Source: Proteles cristata cristata (taxonomy: Eukaryota; Chordata; Mammalia; Carnivora; Hyaenidae). Taken from it: a stretch of 64,000 nt of DNA. The stretch lies in contig JAESUZ010001514.1 in assembly GCA_017311185.1 (NCBI GenBank), positions 2,046,001 to 2,110,000 of the forward strand, read 5' to 3'. Both the position numbers and the translations under genes were made by a program. Of the stretch, positions 37,778 to 49,051 are shown piece after piece. The notes beneath the pieces were generated by a model. The model was given only the letters and a program-made list of their open reading frames with translations. It was not told the origin of the DNA and searched no databases. Each line of letters begins with the position of its first letter. The first letter of the stretch is position 1.

Positions 37778-38162
37778 TGACAGGTCTCGCAGGTTTGGGA
37801 AAGGACACCAAGATGGCGGATCAGACTCCATCTTGTGACTGCCTCAGGACTTTCCCACTCCCAGTTTCCCACCACTTGTTTCTCAGAAGACAAGTGACCT
37901 CAGCAGAAATGAGACCCAATCCAGGAAAAGCAGACCGAACAAGGAAACCTGCCCTCAGGGGTCTCGACCCGGAACTACAGTCCTATATATATACCCCTCT
38001 CCCCAGTCTTGGGCTGCGACTTCCCACCGACTTCCCACAGCTTGCTTCTACCCCCAAGCAAGAGCTCTTTAGAATAAAGGTGTGCTCAGCCCATTCCCTT
38101 GACTCCTTTGTCTCATTTTCGAGCCTCTTTGGTTCACCGTCTTCTGTTATCTCAACCTTACA
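37778..38162 (+). mobile_element. Solo LTR of an endogenous retrovirus, 385 bp
   Basis: Starts TG and ends CA. It has a TATATATATA box (about 37983), an AATAAA signal at 38073-38078 and CT-rich 3' sequence, the usual U3-R-U5 order. Flanks ATCTA (37773-37777) and ATCTG (38163-38167) are a 5-bp target duplication with one change. Removing the LTR rejoins an L2-like sentence (TTACTGATCT with GTTATGTGCTAAGTATT), which supports the borders. No viral gene is present. Class I ERV is my best guess. Confidence 0.75.
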
Positions 38163-38620
38163 ATCTGTTATGTGCTAAGTATTGTTCTTGGTACTGTGGA
38201 TATATACCTATGAGAAAGACTGTAAATAATAGTATTTTTAATGTGTAAATACATTATATAATTTCAGAAGTCCCTGTGAAAGTGCTATGAAGAAATAAAG
38301 GCAGGTAAGGGTTTAGAGAAGGATGGGGTGGAGTATTATTTTATTTGGAATGGCCAAGGAAGGTCTCTCTAAGGAGATGATACACCAGCTGAGCCCTGAA
38401 GGATGAGAAAAAGGCTGCAAAGATCTGGGAGTGATTATTACAGGCAAAGAGGACTTAAGCAAGTGCAAAGACCCTGGAAAGGGAATCAACTTGACATGTT
38501 CCAGAACAGCAAGATGGCCAGTAGGAAATAAGGGTAGTTAGGGAGGCAGGGTTCAGATATTGTAAGCCATTCTAGTGGCCCAGATAAGATGTGATGGTGG
38601 AGGGGAGTGAAAAGTGATTA
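38163..38620 (-). mobile_element. L2-like fragment hosting the solo LTR
   Basis: GTTATGTGCTAAGTATTGTT, followed by an L2-type body to about 38620. Confidence 0.5.
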
Positions 38621-38811
38621 GGTTCCAGGTACTTTGGGCAGTTGGGAGAAGATGAATATCATATCCGAGGTAGGGCAGCCAGGACTTACTGATGGATTAT
38701 ATATAGGATTGGTAGGTTAGGGAAGAGAAAGATTGGCCTTTTGGTTTGGGATCTAGGTTCTGATGCAGTGTGTCTAGTACAGTGGTTAGCTTATAGTAGA
38801 TGCTTTAGAAG

Positions 38812-39032
38812 GGGCACCTGGGTGGCTTAGTCGGTTAAGCATCCGACTTCGGCTCAGGTCATGATCTCATGGTTCTTGGATTCAAGCCCTGCTTTGGGCT
38901 CTGTGCTGACAGCTCAGAGCCTGGAGCCTGCTTTGGATGCTTCGGATTCTGTGTCTCCCTCCCTCTCTGCCCCTTCCCCACTTGTGCTCTGTCTCTCTCT
39001 CTCATAAATAAATAGACATTAAGAAAAACTTT
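38812..39032 (+). mobile_element. SINEC_Fc-type SINE
   Basis: GGGGCACCTGGGTGGCTTAG head. A GCTTTGGATGCTTCGGATTC stretch shows a small internal duplication. Confidence 0.9.
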
Positions 39033-39747
39033 AAGACGGTTGTAAATATTTATGATAAAATGAAGATGAGTTCCCAAGTCTCTAGGAGCTCACATAGAAA
39101 AGTTAACCAGTCCAGCGCCGGAAGTCTTGTTGGCACTAATAAACACATACGGAATAAGCAAGGGTTGCAAGTCCACAGAACAAAGATGGGTTCTGAATTT
39201 GCACCTGATGGGGAGTGGTCCTTCCTTTTCCTCTAGGAGTCCAGCCCTCTCACGGTGTTAACCTTGTTAACCTCTCGGGCTGGGGCAAGGGCCTGGAACA
39301 ATTGCCTGGCCTCCAGCCATCCTGGCTGTGATGAATGGGATGGAGATGGATAAGAAGCCCTTACTCCTCCTTGGCGGCCCTGGGCTATCTTCCTGGACTT
39401 GTCTGGCAGCTGTGAGTTGGAGGATTGTGTGAATGGAGACTGCCTTAGCTGTACCTGTTTATGGTTTAGTTCGGTTCTTCTAAAACAACCATAAACTATT
39501 TCTTTATAAATAAAAGGCAAAAAAAAAAAAAAGTAAAATATATTGCTTAGTATGAAAAGAATTAAAGAGCATAACAGACCAGAAGATGTAATAAGATAAT
39601 ATATCATTGGTTAACAAATGAGTGATACTTGAAAACCTTCTCAGAAACCTTCAGGGACTCTGTACTCTGTGCTGCCTGCATCTGGTGCTTTAAACATTCT
39701 AATTTCTCATATTTTTCTAACAACTTCAGAACTATCTCTGTTATTTT

Positions 39748-39924
39748 TATTTTTTTAGAGAGAGAGCATGAGCAGGGGAGAGGGGCAGAGGGAGAGAGGA
39801 TCTCAGGTAGGATCGGTGCTCCGCACGGAACCTGACATGGGGCTCCATCCCATGACCCTGGGATCATGATCTGAGATGAAGTCAAGGGTCAGACGCTCAA
39901 CTGCCTGAGCCACCCAGGAGCCCC
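39748..39924 (-). mobile_element. CAN-SINE
   Basis: Reverse copy ending CCACCCAGGAGCCCC. Flanks AGAACTATCTCTGT and GGAACTATCTCTGT are the target duplication. Confidence 0.88.
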
Positions 39925-40211
39925 GGAACTATCTCTGTGTGAGTCTTCTTCTCCCTCATTCTTTCAACTCTGACCCAGACATTAGAACCCAGGTGAGATA
40001 TGAGACAGCCCTTTGAAGCCTTTCTGAATGATTCTGGCTCTTGGAGAGTGCTCCCCTGCACAGATGCCATGGTCACAGAGGTTGGCAGCTTCGGTTTTAC
40101 GTAGCAGTGAGTTGTGGGACACACATACAGGTAGAACAAAGCATGACTACAGAACCGTTCTGTTTCAGAGGTGGACTTTACCCTTTTCCTCTGAAAACGT
40201 TGCCCTCTGAT

Positions 40212-40452
40212 GGGGCGCCTGGGTGGCTCAGTCGGTTGAGCATCTGACTTCGGCTCAGGTCCTCATCTCACGGTTTGTGAGTTTGAGCCCCGTGTCAGGC
40301 TCTATGCTGACAGCTCAGAGCCTGGAGCCTGCTTCGGATTCTGTGTCTCCCTCTCTCTCTGACCCTCCCCTGCTCAAGCTGCCTCTCTCTCTCTCTCTCT
40401 CAGAAATAAATAGAACATTAAAAATAATAATAATAAAAATTAAAAAGAAAGA
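40212..40452 (+). mobile_element. SINEC_Fc-type SINE
   Basis: GGGGCGCCTGGGTGGCTCAG head, AAATAATAATAATAAAAATT tail. Flanks TTGCCCTCTGA and TTGCCCTCCGA are the target duplication. Confidence 0.92.
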
Positions 40453-42732
40453 AGATTGCCCTCCGAAAAGGCACTTCAGTTTCACACATTACATAACTCT
40501 TAATACATGCACTGTTAGTTAAAAGCACATGCTGCAATTACAAACAGTAGACAGTGTTTTGCATATATCCAAATCTTCAGAAAGAAATTGGCTGACTGCT
40601 CTCAGGCTTATACAGAAAGGATGTAACCTCTCTTCGAGTCCAGTGCTCTGGCCTCTCGGTAGTTCACGTGGGAATTGTGTCAGTGCTGCCGGTTGTCATC
40701 TGGATCGCAGTGCTCTCTGGGTGTCACAGCTGCGTTTGTGCAGCTAAAGAATACGGTGCAGAAATGTCTTTCATTTTTTTGTTGCACAAACTGTTGTACT
40801 TTAACGTACGTATAGGCCAATGTATTTTTCAAATGTTTTGTTGTTTTTTTTCCCCTGTGATTCCTGCAAAGTGATGTGGAAGGTTTGAGTGTTTTCCTCT
40901 TGAACCTTTCCTTTTCTCACTCCCGATTATCAGTGTTAATAAAGGGAGAAACTGGCCTAGGAGACACAGTAGAATCGTGTTTTATTGAATTTCATGGAGT
41001 GTATAGTTTAGATACAATCTGCTTAAAATGGAAATCTGGCCGTATGCTCTATTCCAAGGATAAACACTGTTATTTTTTTAATGTTAATGAAGCAATTGAT
41101 GAATACTATAATTGAAAGCAGTAACTGGCTAGGGTAAGTGAGAGGATTTTTGTGCAAAAAGGGGTACTTGAGAAATATGTTCCAAAGGAGATATTGCCAC
41201 TTGAAAATAAATTTGCTTTGCATCCTACTTTTTCTGTATTTGCCAAGCAAATCTTTTAGCTTCTATTTTTGGAAAGCACATACCTGGCCATGTTGGGGGA
41301 TACAAAGATGAGTTAGACTGGAGCTTGCTCTCACAGAGCTTATTTTGTATGGAGGTCACACCTACCAATTTGTAAGATAATTTTTAATGTAATTCTATGT
41401 TGCTTTGGGTTTCCTTTTTGGTTGTGAAAAGAAAAAAATACAGTGTTGAGAATTTTAGGAGGTGAGTAGAATGGATGAAGGAGATGGCTTTTGGATTCAG
41501 ACTGATGGCTGTGTCAGTTCTATTCCTAGGACTGTTTGTGAATGAATACCTGAGTTTTTGAGAGTTAGAGGTGAAAAGGGGCCATGACCAAGAGTATAGT
41601 AAAAGGAGAGTTGGGTACACGTCTGTAAGTATCTGTGCTAGGTCATTTGGGGTAGCAGGTAGGTGAAATTGGGATGTGCAGAGTAGCTGGATGCTAAAGT
41701 GTTTGAAATTATCTGAGGTTAGAGAAGGCTAGCTAGATAGGTGATAAGGAATAGTGCCACACTCAAAAAAAAAAGCTATGTTTAGAGTCCTGAAATCTGG
41801 ATTTTATTATCTGGCTCAGTTACTTACAAGCTAAATAAATTACTACATTGGACAGGTCCTTTTACTTTTATAGTCTATCTCTATTTAAAGTGGGTTTCAT
41901 ATAGATAGCATATAGTTGGGTCTTACTTTTTAGTTTAATCTGACACTCGCTACTTTTTAATTGGCATGTTTAGACTATTCACATTTGATGTAAGTTTTTA
42001 ATGTTTGTTTTAAACTCTACCATCTTGCCAGCTGTTTTCAATGTGTTCCATCTACTTTTAGTCTCTTTTCCCCCTCTTTTTGCTTTCTTTTGGATTGAGA
42101 CATTTTTATGACCTCATTTTATCTCCACAATTAACTTATTGTTTATGCCTTTAAAATTTTTTAGTGGTTACTCTTGAGTTTACAATATACATCTTTAATC
42201 AGAGCCTTCCTTTAAATAATAATGAATCACTGAATCACTTCGCATCTAGTTGAGGACCTTACAATTCCCAATTACTCCACCCATTTTTTGTGCTGTTTTT
42301 ATACATTTTATTCTGCATTTGCTATAAACAAAATACATTCCTATTGTTGCTTAGATGTTTATCTTTTAGAGCCACTTAAGATATCCTAGATTAGAAAATG
42401 GATTTTATTTTATTTTTTATTTGTTCCATTTCTGGACCTTATTTCTTTGTTGTGTTTTGTGTAGACCTACCTTCTGCCTGGTATAAGAAATTCCTTAGAA
42501 AACTAAGAAAATCCAATACATAGTAGTACTGATCTGTTGGGTATCCTCTTAGTGTTTGAGAACGTTTTTGTTTGTCCTTCATCTTCTAAAAGATATTTTC
42601 TCTAGGTGTAGAATTCTCGGTTTACAGCTATTTCTCTATGATAAAGGTATTACTCAGTCATCTTCTCTGATGTTTCTAATAAGTCCACTATAATTTTTGT
42701 CTTTGTTCCTCTGTTTGTCATTTGCGTTTTTA

Positions 42733-42973
42733 TTTTTATTTTTTATTTTTTTTCATTTTTTTAAAATGTTTTATTTATTTCTAGGAGAGAGAGAGACACA
42801 GCGTGAGCAGGGGAGGGTCAGAGAGAGAGAGAATCACAGACTCCGAAATAGGCTCCAGGCTCTGAGCTGGCAGTCAGCACAGAGCCCGATGTGGGACTCG
42901 AACCCACGAACCGTGAGATCATGACCTAAGCGAAAGTCGGACGTTTAACCGACTAAGCCACCCAGGCGCCCCT
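42733..42973 (-). mobile_element. Young SINEC_Fc-type SINE with perfect target duplication
   Basis: Reverse copy. TCATTTGCGTTTTTA lies at 42718-42732 and 42974-42988, perfect. Confidence 0.93.
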
Positions 42974-43335
42974 TCATTTGCGTTTTTAATTTGGCCTTTT
43001 TTAGGATAGTATCTTTGTCTTCAGGCTGTTATCTTTGTCCTCAGCAGCTTGAATATGATGAAGATGTGCATAGGCGTGGGGTTTTGATTTGTTTTTGTTT
43101 CTATCTTTGTCATTTTCGGTATTCTCTAAAATTCTTGGACCTATACTTTGGTGTCTGTCTTTAATTTTGGAAAATTCTTGGCCATTATGTCTTCAAATAT
43201 TTCTTCTGCCCATTTTTTTCCCTCTTCTTTTGGATTCGAAGTATACATAAGTTAGATTGTTTAATATTTCCTATAGCTCTTGGATGTTCTCTTACGTTGT
43301 TGTTGCTGATTTTTTTTAAATTCTGTTTTTCTCTT

Positions 43336-43562
43336 ATTTTTTTTTTAATTTTTAATGTTTTATTTATTTCTGAGAAAGAGAGAGAGAGACAGCATGAGCA
43401 GAGTAGAGTCAGAGAGAAAGGGAGACACAGAATCTGAGACAGGCTCCAGGCTCTGAGCAGGCTATCAGCACAGAGCCTGACGCGGGGCTCGAACCCACGA
43501 ACCATGAGATCATGACCTGAGCCGAAGTTGGACGTTCAACTGCTGAGCCACCCAGGCGCCCC
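43336..43562 (-). mobile_element. SINEC_Fc-type SINE
   Basis: Reverse copy from TTTTTTTTTAATTTTTAATG to CCACCCAGGCGCCCC. Confidence 0.9.
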
Positions 43563-45097
43563 TCTCTTTCTTATTAAAATTGGGTAATTTCTATTGACCT
43601 ATCCTCAATTTCATGTATTCTTTCTCTGGCTCTGTCAACTCTGTTGATAATCCTGTCAGAGGCATCCTTCATGTCTGCTACTGTGTTTTTCAGTTTTATT
43701 TTTTCAGTTCAATTCTTTCTTATAGTTTCCATTATTCTTGTACTTTCTAGTATTTTTATCTTTTTCCTTCCCAGATAGCAGCCATGTAGGGAAAGATTCA
43801 GATTTTTTCATTTTTGCTTATGCCTCTTTTGCATATTTTAGGTTTGGAAAAGCCTTTTGACCCAGGAATCACCAAAAGCTGTTCCAAAATAAAAGGACAT
43901 AAGACATGTACCCAAACTAGGTTGACCTGAGTAGGAAGTAAGAAGAGACTTACAGACCAGTCACATTGAGGAATGAAGACCCGCTGTGTGTATTCACCAG
44001 TCTGACTGACTTGCTCAGGGTAAGTTGTGATCTAAATCTGTTCTTTTCTTCTTTATCTACTTAATAAGACCATCCAGTAACTATTAGTTTACTCCTATTC
44101 ATTGGGATGACCAGCTAGAGCCCCTTCGTCCAAACAAAATTAATGTGAGTATATTTTTCTGTCTGTTCCCAAACAGGAAACTTTCTGAATCTTCTGTCTA
44201 ATAATATATTTTGTCTCTGTTTGGCCACAGTCATAAAGTGTGTATCCATTTCTTTGATTCATTCAAACATTTTGTGAGCCTAGTCTCTCAAAATTACTAT
44301 ACATTTGTTGGGGATTACAATGATGAGCAAGATATCCTTTCCTCCAAGAGCTGGAGAGACTCTTACTTAACTAGCACAAAAGTATGGTTAGTACTGTAAT
44401 GAAAGTGAATAATACTGTGGGACACAGAAGGTATAGTGATTCACTTGGGCTAGGGGATTGGGCAGTGCTTTGTAGAAAGGGTAGCTTTGTTTAACTGGGT
44501 ATAAAAATGATAGGACTCTTGATGGGCAGAGAGGTTGATGGCCATTCTAAGCTAAGAGAACAGCTAACACAAAGACACTGATTTGTGAAGTTGCTGGTAA
44601 ACAGTTTGTGGTGTATTCAAAAAAAGAAAAAAAAAGGACTATCTTCTTTGTTTCAGGGACTTGAAGGTAGCAGCTAAACATTGAGACTAGATCCTGTTCT
44701 GCAGTGTACCTGGGAGTGAGAAACCTGGAAAGAAGACAGAGAAGGCCGCCCCGATACCGTTTCTGGAAAAAAATACTGCAGGGGGAGCCAGGCAGAGATG
44801 GAGAAGAATCTTTGATGGTTTATCCTTTGGGGAAGTCCTGTACCCAATTAATTATTTGCTTTGAATTGGCTATTTATGATCTATTTTTTGTTTGTTTGTT
44901 TTCATTTCCCCTGATCAAGACAAACGAGGCTCAACTAAAGAAAGTGAATATAAGATATCTACCCTCCAAACTGAACTCCTCTTCCCTCTCATGGATGGCC
45001 AGTGGGACTGTTAAAATACGTGCGCACTGAGAATTACTCACTCATTTAATCCCGGTGTGTTCTTTGGGGTAGGAGGCTGAAGCATCTCTCTCCAGAA

Positions 45098-45802
45098 ATG
45101 TCTTTGGAAAGTAAAGAGCAACTTGATCCGTCACTCACTGACTCCTTTGAAAGAAATGACTGGCATGGTCCTCTGGTGAAGGTCCCTCTGGAGCTTGAAA
45201 ATGAATCAAGTACTGACTTCAGGCCATTTGAAGCCACTGATCCATGCACACCTTACCGTAGGATCCATGTGGAGCCTCAAGAGAAATCACACACTAACTT
45301 CAAGCAGTTTGTCATGAAAAAATTGCGAAGGAGTTGCCAGTGCAGTCCAACCAAAGCCAAAAATATGATTTTTGGTTTCCTTCCTGTTTTGCGATGGCTC
45401 CCAAAATATGACCTGAAGAAAAACATTTTAGGGGATGTGATGTCTGGCTTGATTGTGGGCATCTTATTAGTACCCCAGTCCATCGCGTATTCCCTCTTGG
45501 CTGGCCAAGAGCCTATCTATGGTCTGTACACGTCTTTTTTTGCCAGCATCATCTATTTCCTATTGGGTACCTCCCGTCACATCTCTGTGGGCATTTTTGG
45601 AATATTGTGCCTTATGATTGGTGAGGTAGTTGACCGAGAACTACACAAAGCCGGCTATGACACTGCCCATACTGCTCCTTCTTTAGGAATGGTTTCAAAT
45701 GGCAGCATGTTATTAAACCAGACATCAGACTGGTTATGTGACAGAAGTTGCTATGCAATTACAGTTGGCAGCACTGTGACCTTTATGGCTGGAGTTTATC
45801 AG
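45098..45802 (+). CDS. SLC26A2: SLC26A2 coding exon 2, residues 1-235 (sulfate/anion exchanger)
   Basis: SLC26A2 (DTDST) is a plasma-membrane sulfate/chloride/oxalate exchanger. It supplies sulfate for proteoglycan sulfation in cartilage. The ATG at 45098 starts MSLESKEQ. The exon acceptor AG is at 45071-45072, leaving exactly 25 nt of 5'UTR, which matches the human c.-25 exon start. The SLC26 signature is at residues 112-150 ([20 protein letters not shown]), with the first transmembrane helices. Extracellular-loop N-glycosylation sequons are N201-G-S and N207-Q-T; human carries Asn199 and Asn205. The donor GTAAG starts at 45803 after GVYQ, phase 0. The frame beyond 45802 is intronic. R180 (human R178, a nonsense hotspot) is intact. 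Confidence 0.97.
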
Positions 45803-47530
45803 GTAAGAAACCAAGGAACAAGTGGTTGTTTCTACCAAAAGAAATCACTGTACGTGACATCTCAGCTCTGTAAGGGATCTCTGAGATCATCATAATTAAA
45901 GTGGTCCTTTACCAAATGCTCAGGATACATGAGGGATAGAGCTGAGGTTCAAACCATGGTTTGACTGCACGTGGAAGATAAGGCTGCTTCTCTCTCCTCA
46001 ACCTTAGGCTGCCTCTTAACCGATGAATTTCAGTCAGCCAGATTTTCATTACTTGCTTGCAAAATGGAGACCGGAAAGGGGCCTCAGATCACCTAGGACA
46101 ACTCTTTAATTTTTATACGTTGAGAAACACCGGGTTTGCTTGAGACTATGTGTGGTTCGTTATTGGCAGAGTCAGCCTTAACCAGCAGGATGAGGATAAC
46201 AGGATGAGGGCTGGCAGAGGGAGGAGTGCAGGAAGTTTCAAACTACAGGTGCCCCCTCCCCCCCTGGCCCTGCTTTAGAATTGTTGCTCTAGTAAGTGAC
46301 TCTCGCTAAAGACAGCACTTGGACTGCTGTGGAACAAGTAGAGAACCACTGTTTCATATGATTAGCTGGAAGAAAGGATGACTACAAATTAATTCTCCTT
46401 GGGTCTCCCATAGCATCCACGAACCTGCCATTGTCATCATACTGCTGTCTTTTAGCCTCCGGAGTCCATGTCAGCATCAGACCTCTTCTCCATTATAGGC
46501 ATTTGGTTCCAGTATGGGAAGGGGACGAGTAACTCGCTTTGTTTGGTGCCTGATGAAGAGGAAGAGAAGGGGGTGAGGTGCAGAGTGATGCTCCTCGGGG
46601 GCCATTTTTGCTTTTCTGTTATTCCATCTCCCCAAGAATGAGGAAGGGCTCAGGGAAATTCAGAGGAATTATTGGGAAGAGGAAAAAAAGAAAGAAAACA
46701 GTGGTATCTTTGAGGATGCAGAATTAATATGGGAAGCAGTTTGGCATAAGCACGTACACACTGAATGAGAATAGTATTTCACCGTGAGGTTAGATTAAAG
46801 ACTGTTCTACAATTTAAATGCGATTCTGTTCTGTGGTGAATCAAAATTTTTTGTATCAATTAAAACTTCACTTTTATGGTAATGATGTTTAATTTTTTTT
46901 TTTTTTTAATATTTTTATTTATTTCTAGGACAGAGAGAGAGAAACAGCGTGAGCAGGGGAGGGTCAGAGAGAGAGACACACACACAGACTCTGAAATAGG
47001 CTCCAGGCTCTGAGCGGGCAGTCAGCACAGAGCCCGACGCGGGGCCCGAACCCACAAACCGCGAGATCATGACCTAAGCGAAAGTCGGACGTCCAACCGA
47101 CTAAGCCACCCAGGTGCCCCCTAGTAATGATGTATAATTTAATGAAAATACATTGACCTTGTACTTAGAAGAATTTTTCCAATTTGAGGTTTTGTAATTT
47201 TTTGTGGACTCTTGGGAATTTTTTTCCTCGAGGTCTGAATTTCATTCACATTTCAGAAACACCGTACGAGAAGGTAGGAATCCTGCGTTCTTGTCTTATC
47301 CGGGCTGCTGGAGCAGTGGGACCTTGGACCAGTTGCTTAGCCCTCTGAGTGTCAGTAAAATGAACCCTCTCTTTGTAAAGTGTGAGGGTTGATGGATGGT
47401 TGTGTTTTCTTCTACCTCTGACATTTTGTGATGCTCTGAGGTGTGCCTCCACGCAAGGCAATGCCAGGGTATTAGAGACTTAGGAGCTCTTTTCCATTTA
47501 TATTTAACACTTGTATATCCTTCCTTCCAG
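45803..47530 (+). other. SLC26A2 intron 2 (contents)
   Basis: A 1,728-bp phase-0 intron with canonical GT and AG ends. The only clear repeat is an antisense SINE at about 46889-47120. The rest looks unique and noncoding. Confidence 0.9.
46889..47120 (-). mobile_element. SINEC_Fc-type SINE in SLC26A2 intron 2
   Basis: Reverse copy. GTAATGATGTTTAATTT before and GTAATGATGTATAATTT after differ by one base. The insertion is about 410 bp before the exon 3 acceptor. Confidence 0.92.
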
Positions 47531-49051
47531 GTAGCAATGGGCTTCTTTCAAGTGGGCTTTGTTTCTGTCTACCTCTCAGATGCCTTGCTAAGTGGATTTG
47601 TCACTGGTGCCTCCTTCACTATTCTCACATCTCAGGCCAAGTACCTCCTTGGGCTCAGCCTTCCTCGGAGTAATGGTGTGGGCTCACTCATCACTACTTG
47701 GATTCATATCTTCAGAAACATCCACAGGACCAATATCTGTGATCTTATCACCAGCCTTTTGTGCCTTTTGGTCCTTTTGCCAACCAAAGAACTCAATGAG
47801 CACTTCAAGTCCAAGCTTAAGGCACCAATTCCTACCGAACTCATTGTCGTTGTGGCAGCCACCCTAGCCTCTCATTTCGGAAAACTCCATGAGAATTACA
47901 ATACCAGTATTGCTGGACATATTCCCACGGGGTTTATGCCACCCAAAGCACCTGACTGGAACTTAATTCCCAGCTTGGCCGTAGATGCAATAGCCATTTC
48001 TATCATTGGTTTTGCTATCACTGTATCGCTTTCTGAGATGTTTGCCAAGAAACATGGCTACACCGTCAGAGCTAATCAGGAAATGTATGCCATTGGCTTC
48101 TGCAATATCATCCCGTCTTTCTTCCACTGCTTTACGACTAGCGCAGCTCTCGCAAAGACGTTGGTTAAAGAGTCGACAGGCTGCCAAACTCAGCTTTCTG
48201 GAGTGGTGACTGCTCTGGTGCTTTTGTTGGTCCTCCTGGTAATAGCTCCTTTATTCTATTCTCTTCAGAAAAGTGTCCTCGGCGTGATCACCATTGTAAA
48301 TCTCCGGGGAGCCCTACGTAAATTTAAGGATCTACCCAAAATGTGGAAGGGTAGCAGAATGGATACAGTTATCTGGTTTGTCACTATGCTGTCCTCTGCA
48401 CTAATAAGTACTGAACTAGGCCTGCTTATTGGGGTTTGTTTTTCTATGTTTTGTGTCATTCTCCGCACACAAAAGCCAAAGATTTCGCTGCTTGGTTGGG
48501 TGGAAGAGTCTGAAGTCTTCGAGTCCATGTCCACCTACAAGAATCTTCAGACAAAGCCAGGCATCAAGATCTTCCAGTTTGTAGCCCCTCTCTACTACAT
48601 AAACAAAGAATGTTTTAAGTCTGCTTTATACAAAAAAACTCTCAACCCAATCTCAGTAAAGGCAGCTCAGAAGAAGGCTGCAAAGACAAAGATCACGAAG
48701 GAAACAGTGACTCTCAGTGGGCTCCGGGATGAAGTCTCCTTGCAACTTTCCCATGATCCCTTGGAGCTCCATACCATAGTGATTGACTGCAGTGCAATAC
48801 AGTTTGTAGATACAGCAGGGATCCATACGCTGAAAGAAGTTCGTAGAGATTATGAAGCTATTGGCATCCAGGTCCTGCTGGCTCAGTGCAATCCCTCTGT
48901 GAGGGATTCCCTGGCGTGCGGAGAGTACTGCAAAAAGGAAGAAGAGAACCTTCTCTTTTATAGTGTGTATGAAGCGGTGGCTTTTGCAGAAGAATCTCAG
49001 AATCAGAAAGGAGTATGTCTTCCCAATGGTCTGAATCTTTCCAGTGACTGA
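47531..49051 (+). CDS. SLC26A2: SLC26A2 coding exon 3, residues 236-741 (transport core and STAS domain)
   Basis: This exon begins [10 protein letters not shown] after the acceptor TTCCTTCCAG (AG at 47529-47530) and ends at TGA 49049-49051. It gives 506 codons, so the total is 741 aa against 739 in human. It encodes the remaining transmembrane helices of the transport domain and a C-terminal cytoplasmic STAS domain (about residues 570-725, with [20 protein letters not shown] as its core). The STAS domain typically helps folding and surface delivery. Residues equivalent to human disease positions R279 and C653 are intact here as R281 and C655. No frameshift or premature stop is seen. The 5' extension of this open frame to 47441 is intron. 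Confidence 0.97.
   Translation, partial: VAMGFFQVGFVSVYLSDALLSGFVTGASFTILTSQAKYLLGLSLPRSNGVGSLITTWIHIFRNIHRTNICDLITSLLCLLVLLPTKELNEHFKSKLKAPIPTELIVVVAATLASHFGKLHENYNTSIAGHIPTGFMPPKAPDWNLIPSLAVDAIAISIIGFAITVSLSEMFAKKHGYTVRANQEMYAIGFCNIIPSFFHCFTTSAALAKTLVKESTGCQTQLSGVVTALVLLLVLLVIAPLFYSLQKSVLGVITIVNLRGALRKFKDLPKMWKGSRMDTVIWFVTMLSSALISTELGLLIGVCFSMFCVILRTQKPKISLLGWVEESEVFESMSTYKNLQTKPGIKIFQFVAPLYYINKECFKSALYKKTLNPISVKAAQKKAAKTKITKETVTLSGLRDEVSLQLSHDPLELHTIVIDCSAIQFVDTAGIHTLKEVRRDYEAIGIQVLLAQCNPSVRDSLACGEYCKKEEENLLFYSVYEAVAFAEESQNQKGVCLPNGLNLSSD

Larger units (their letters stand above)
41890..43790 (-). mobile_element. Old L1-like block interrupted by two SINEs
   Basis: Text such as TTTTTAATTGGCATGTTTAG, GTTACTCTTGAGTTTACAAT and TCTTGGCCATTATGTCTTCA resembles antisense old L1 or HAL1. 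Reverse SINEs sit at 42733 and 43336. No open frame survives. Confidence 0.5.
31346..45072 (+). other. SLC26A2 intron 1 (contents)
   Basis: About 13.7 kb. It holds L2 and MIR fragments, an L1 tail split by two SINEs (35285-36315), two further SINEs (36404, 36653), a solo LTR (37778-38162), SINEs at 38812, 39748, 40212, 42733 and 43336, and an antisense L1-like block at 41890-43790. Stretches 31900-32290, 33240-34120, 34500-35280, 37060-37770, 39090-39480, 40450-41270 and 44640-45060 show nothing assignable. No coding exon was seen. Confidence 0.8.

Noticed and set aside
37777..38178. 133-codon ORF at the solo LTR
   Set aside because: It coincides with an LTR having U3-R-U5 signals, and the translation resembles no protein.
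45803..45895. Continuation of the SLC26A2 frame past residue 235
   Set aside because: A consensus GTAAG donor follows GVYQ, and exon 3 resumes with the conserved [10 protein letters not shown]. The extension is intron.
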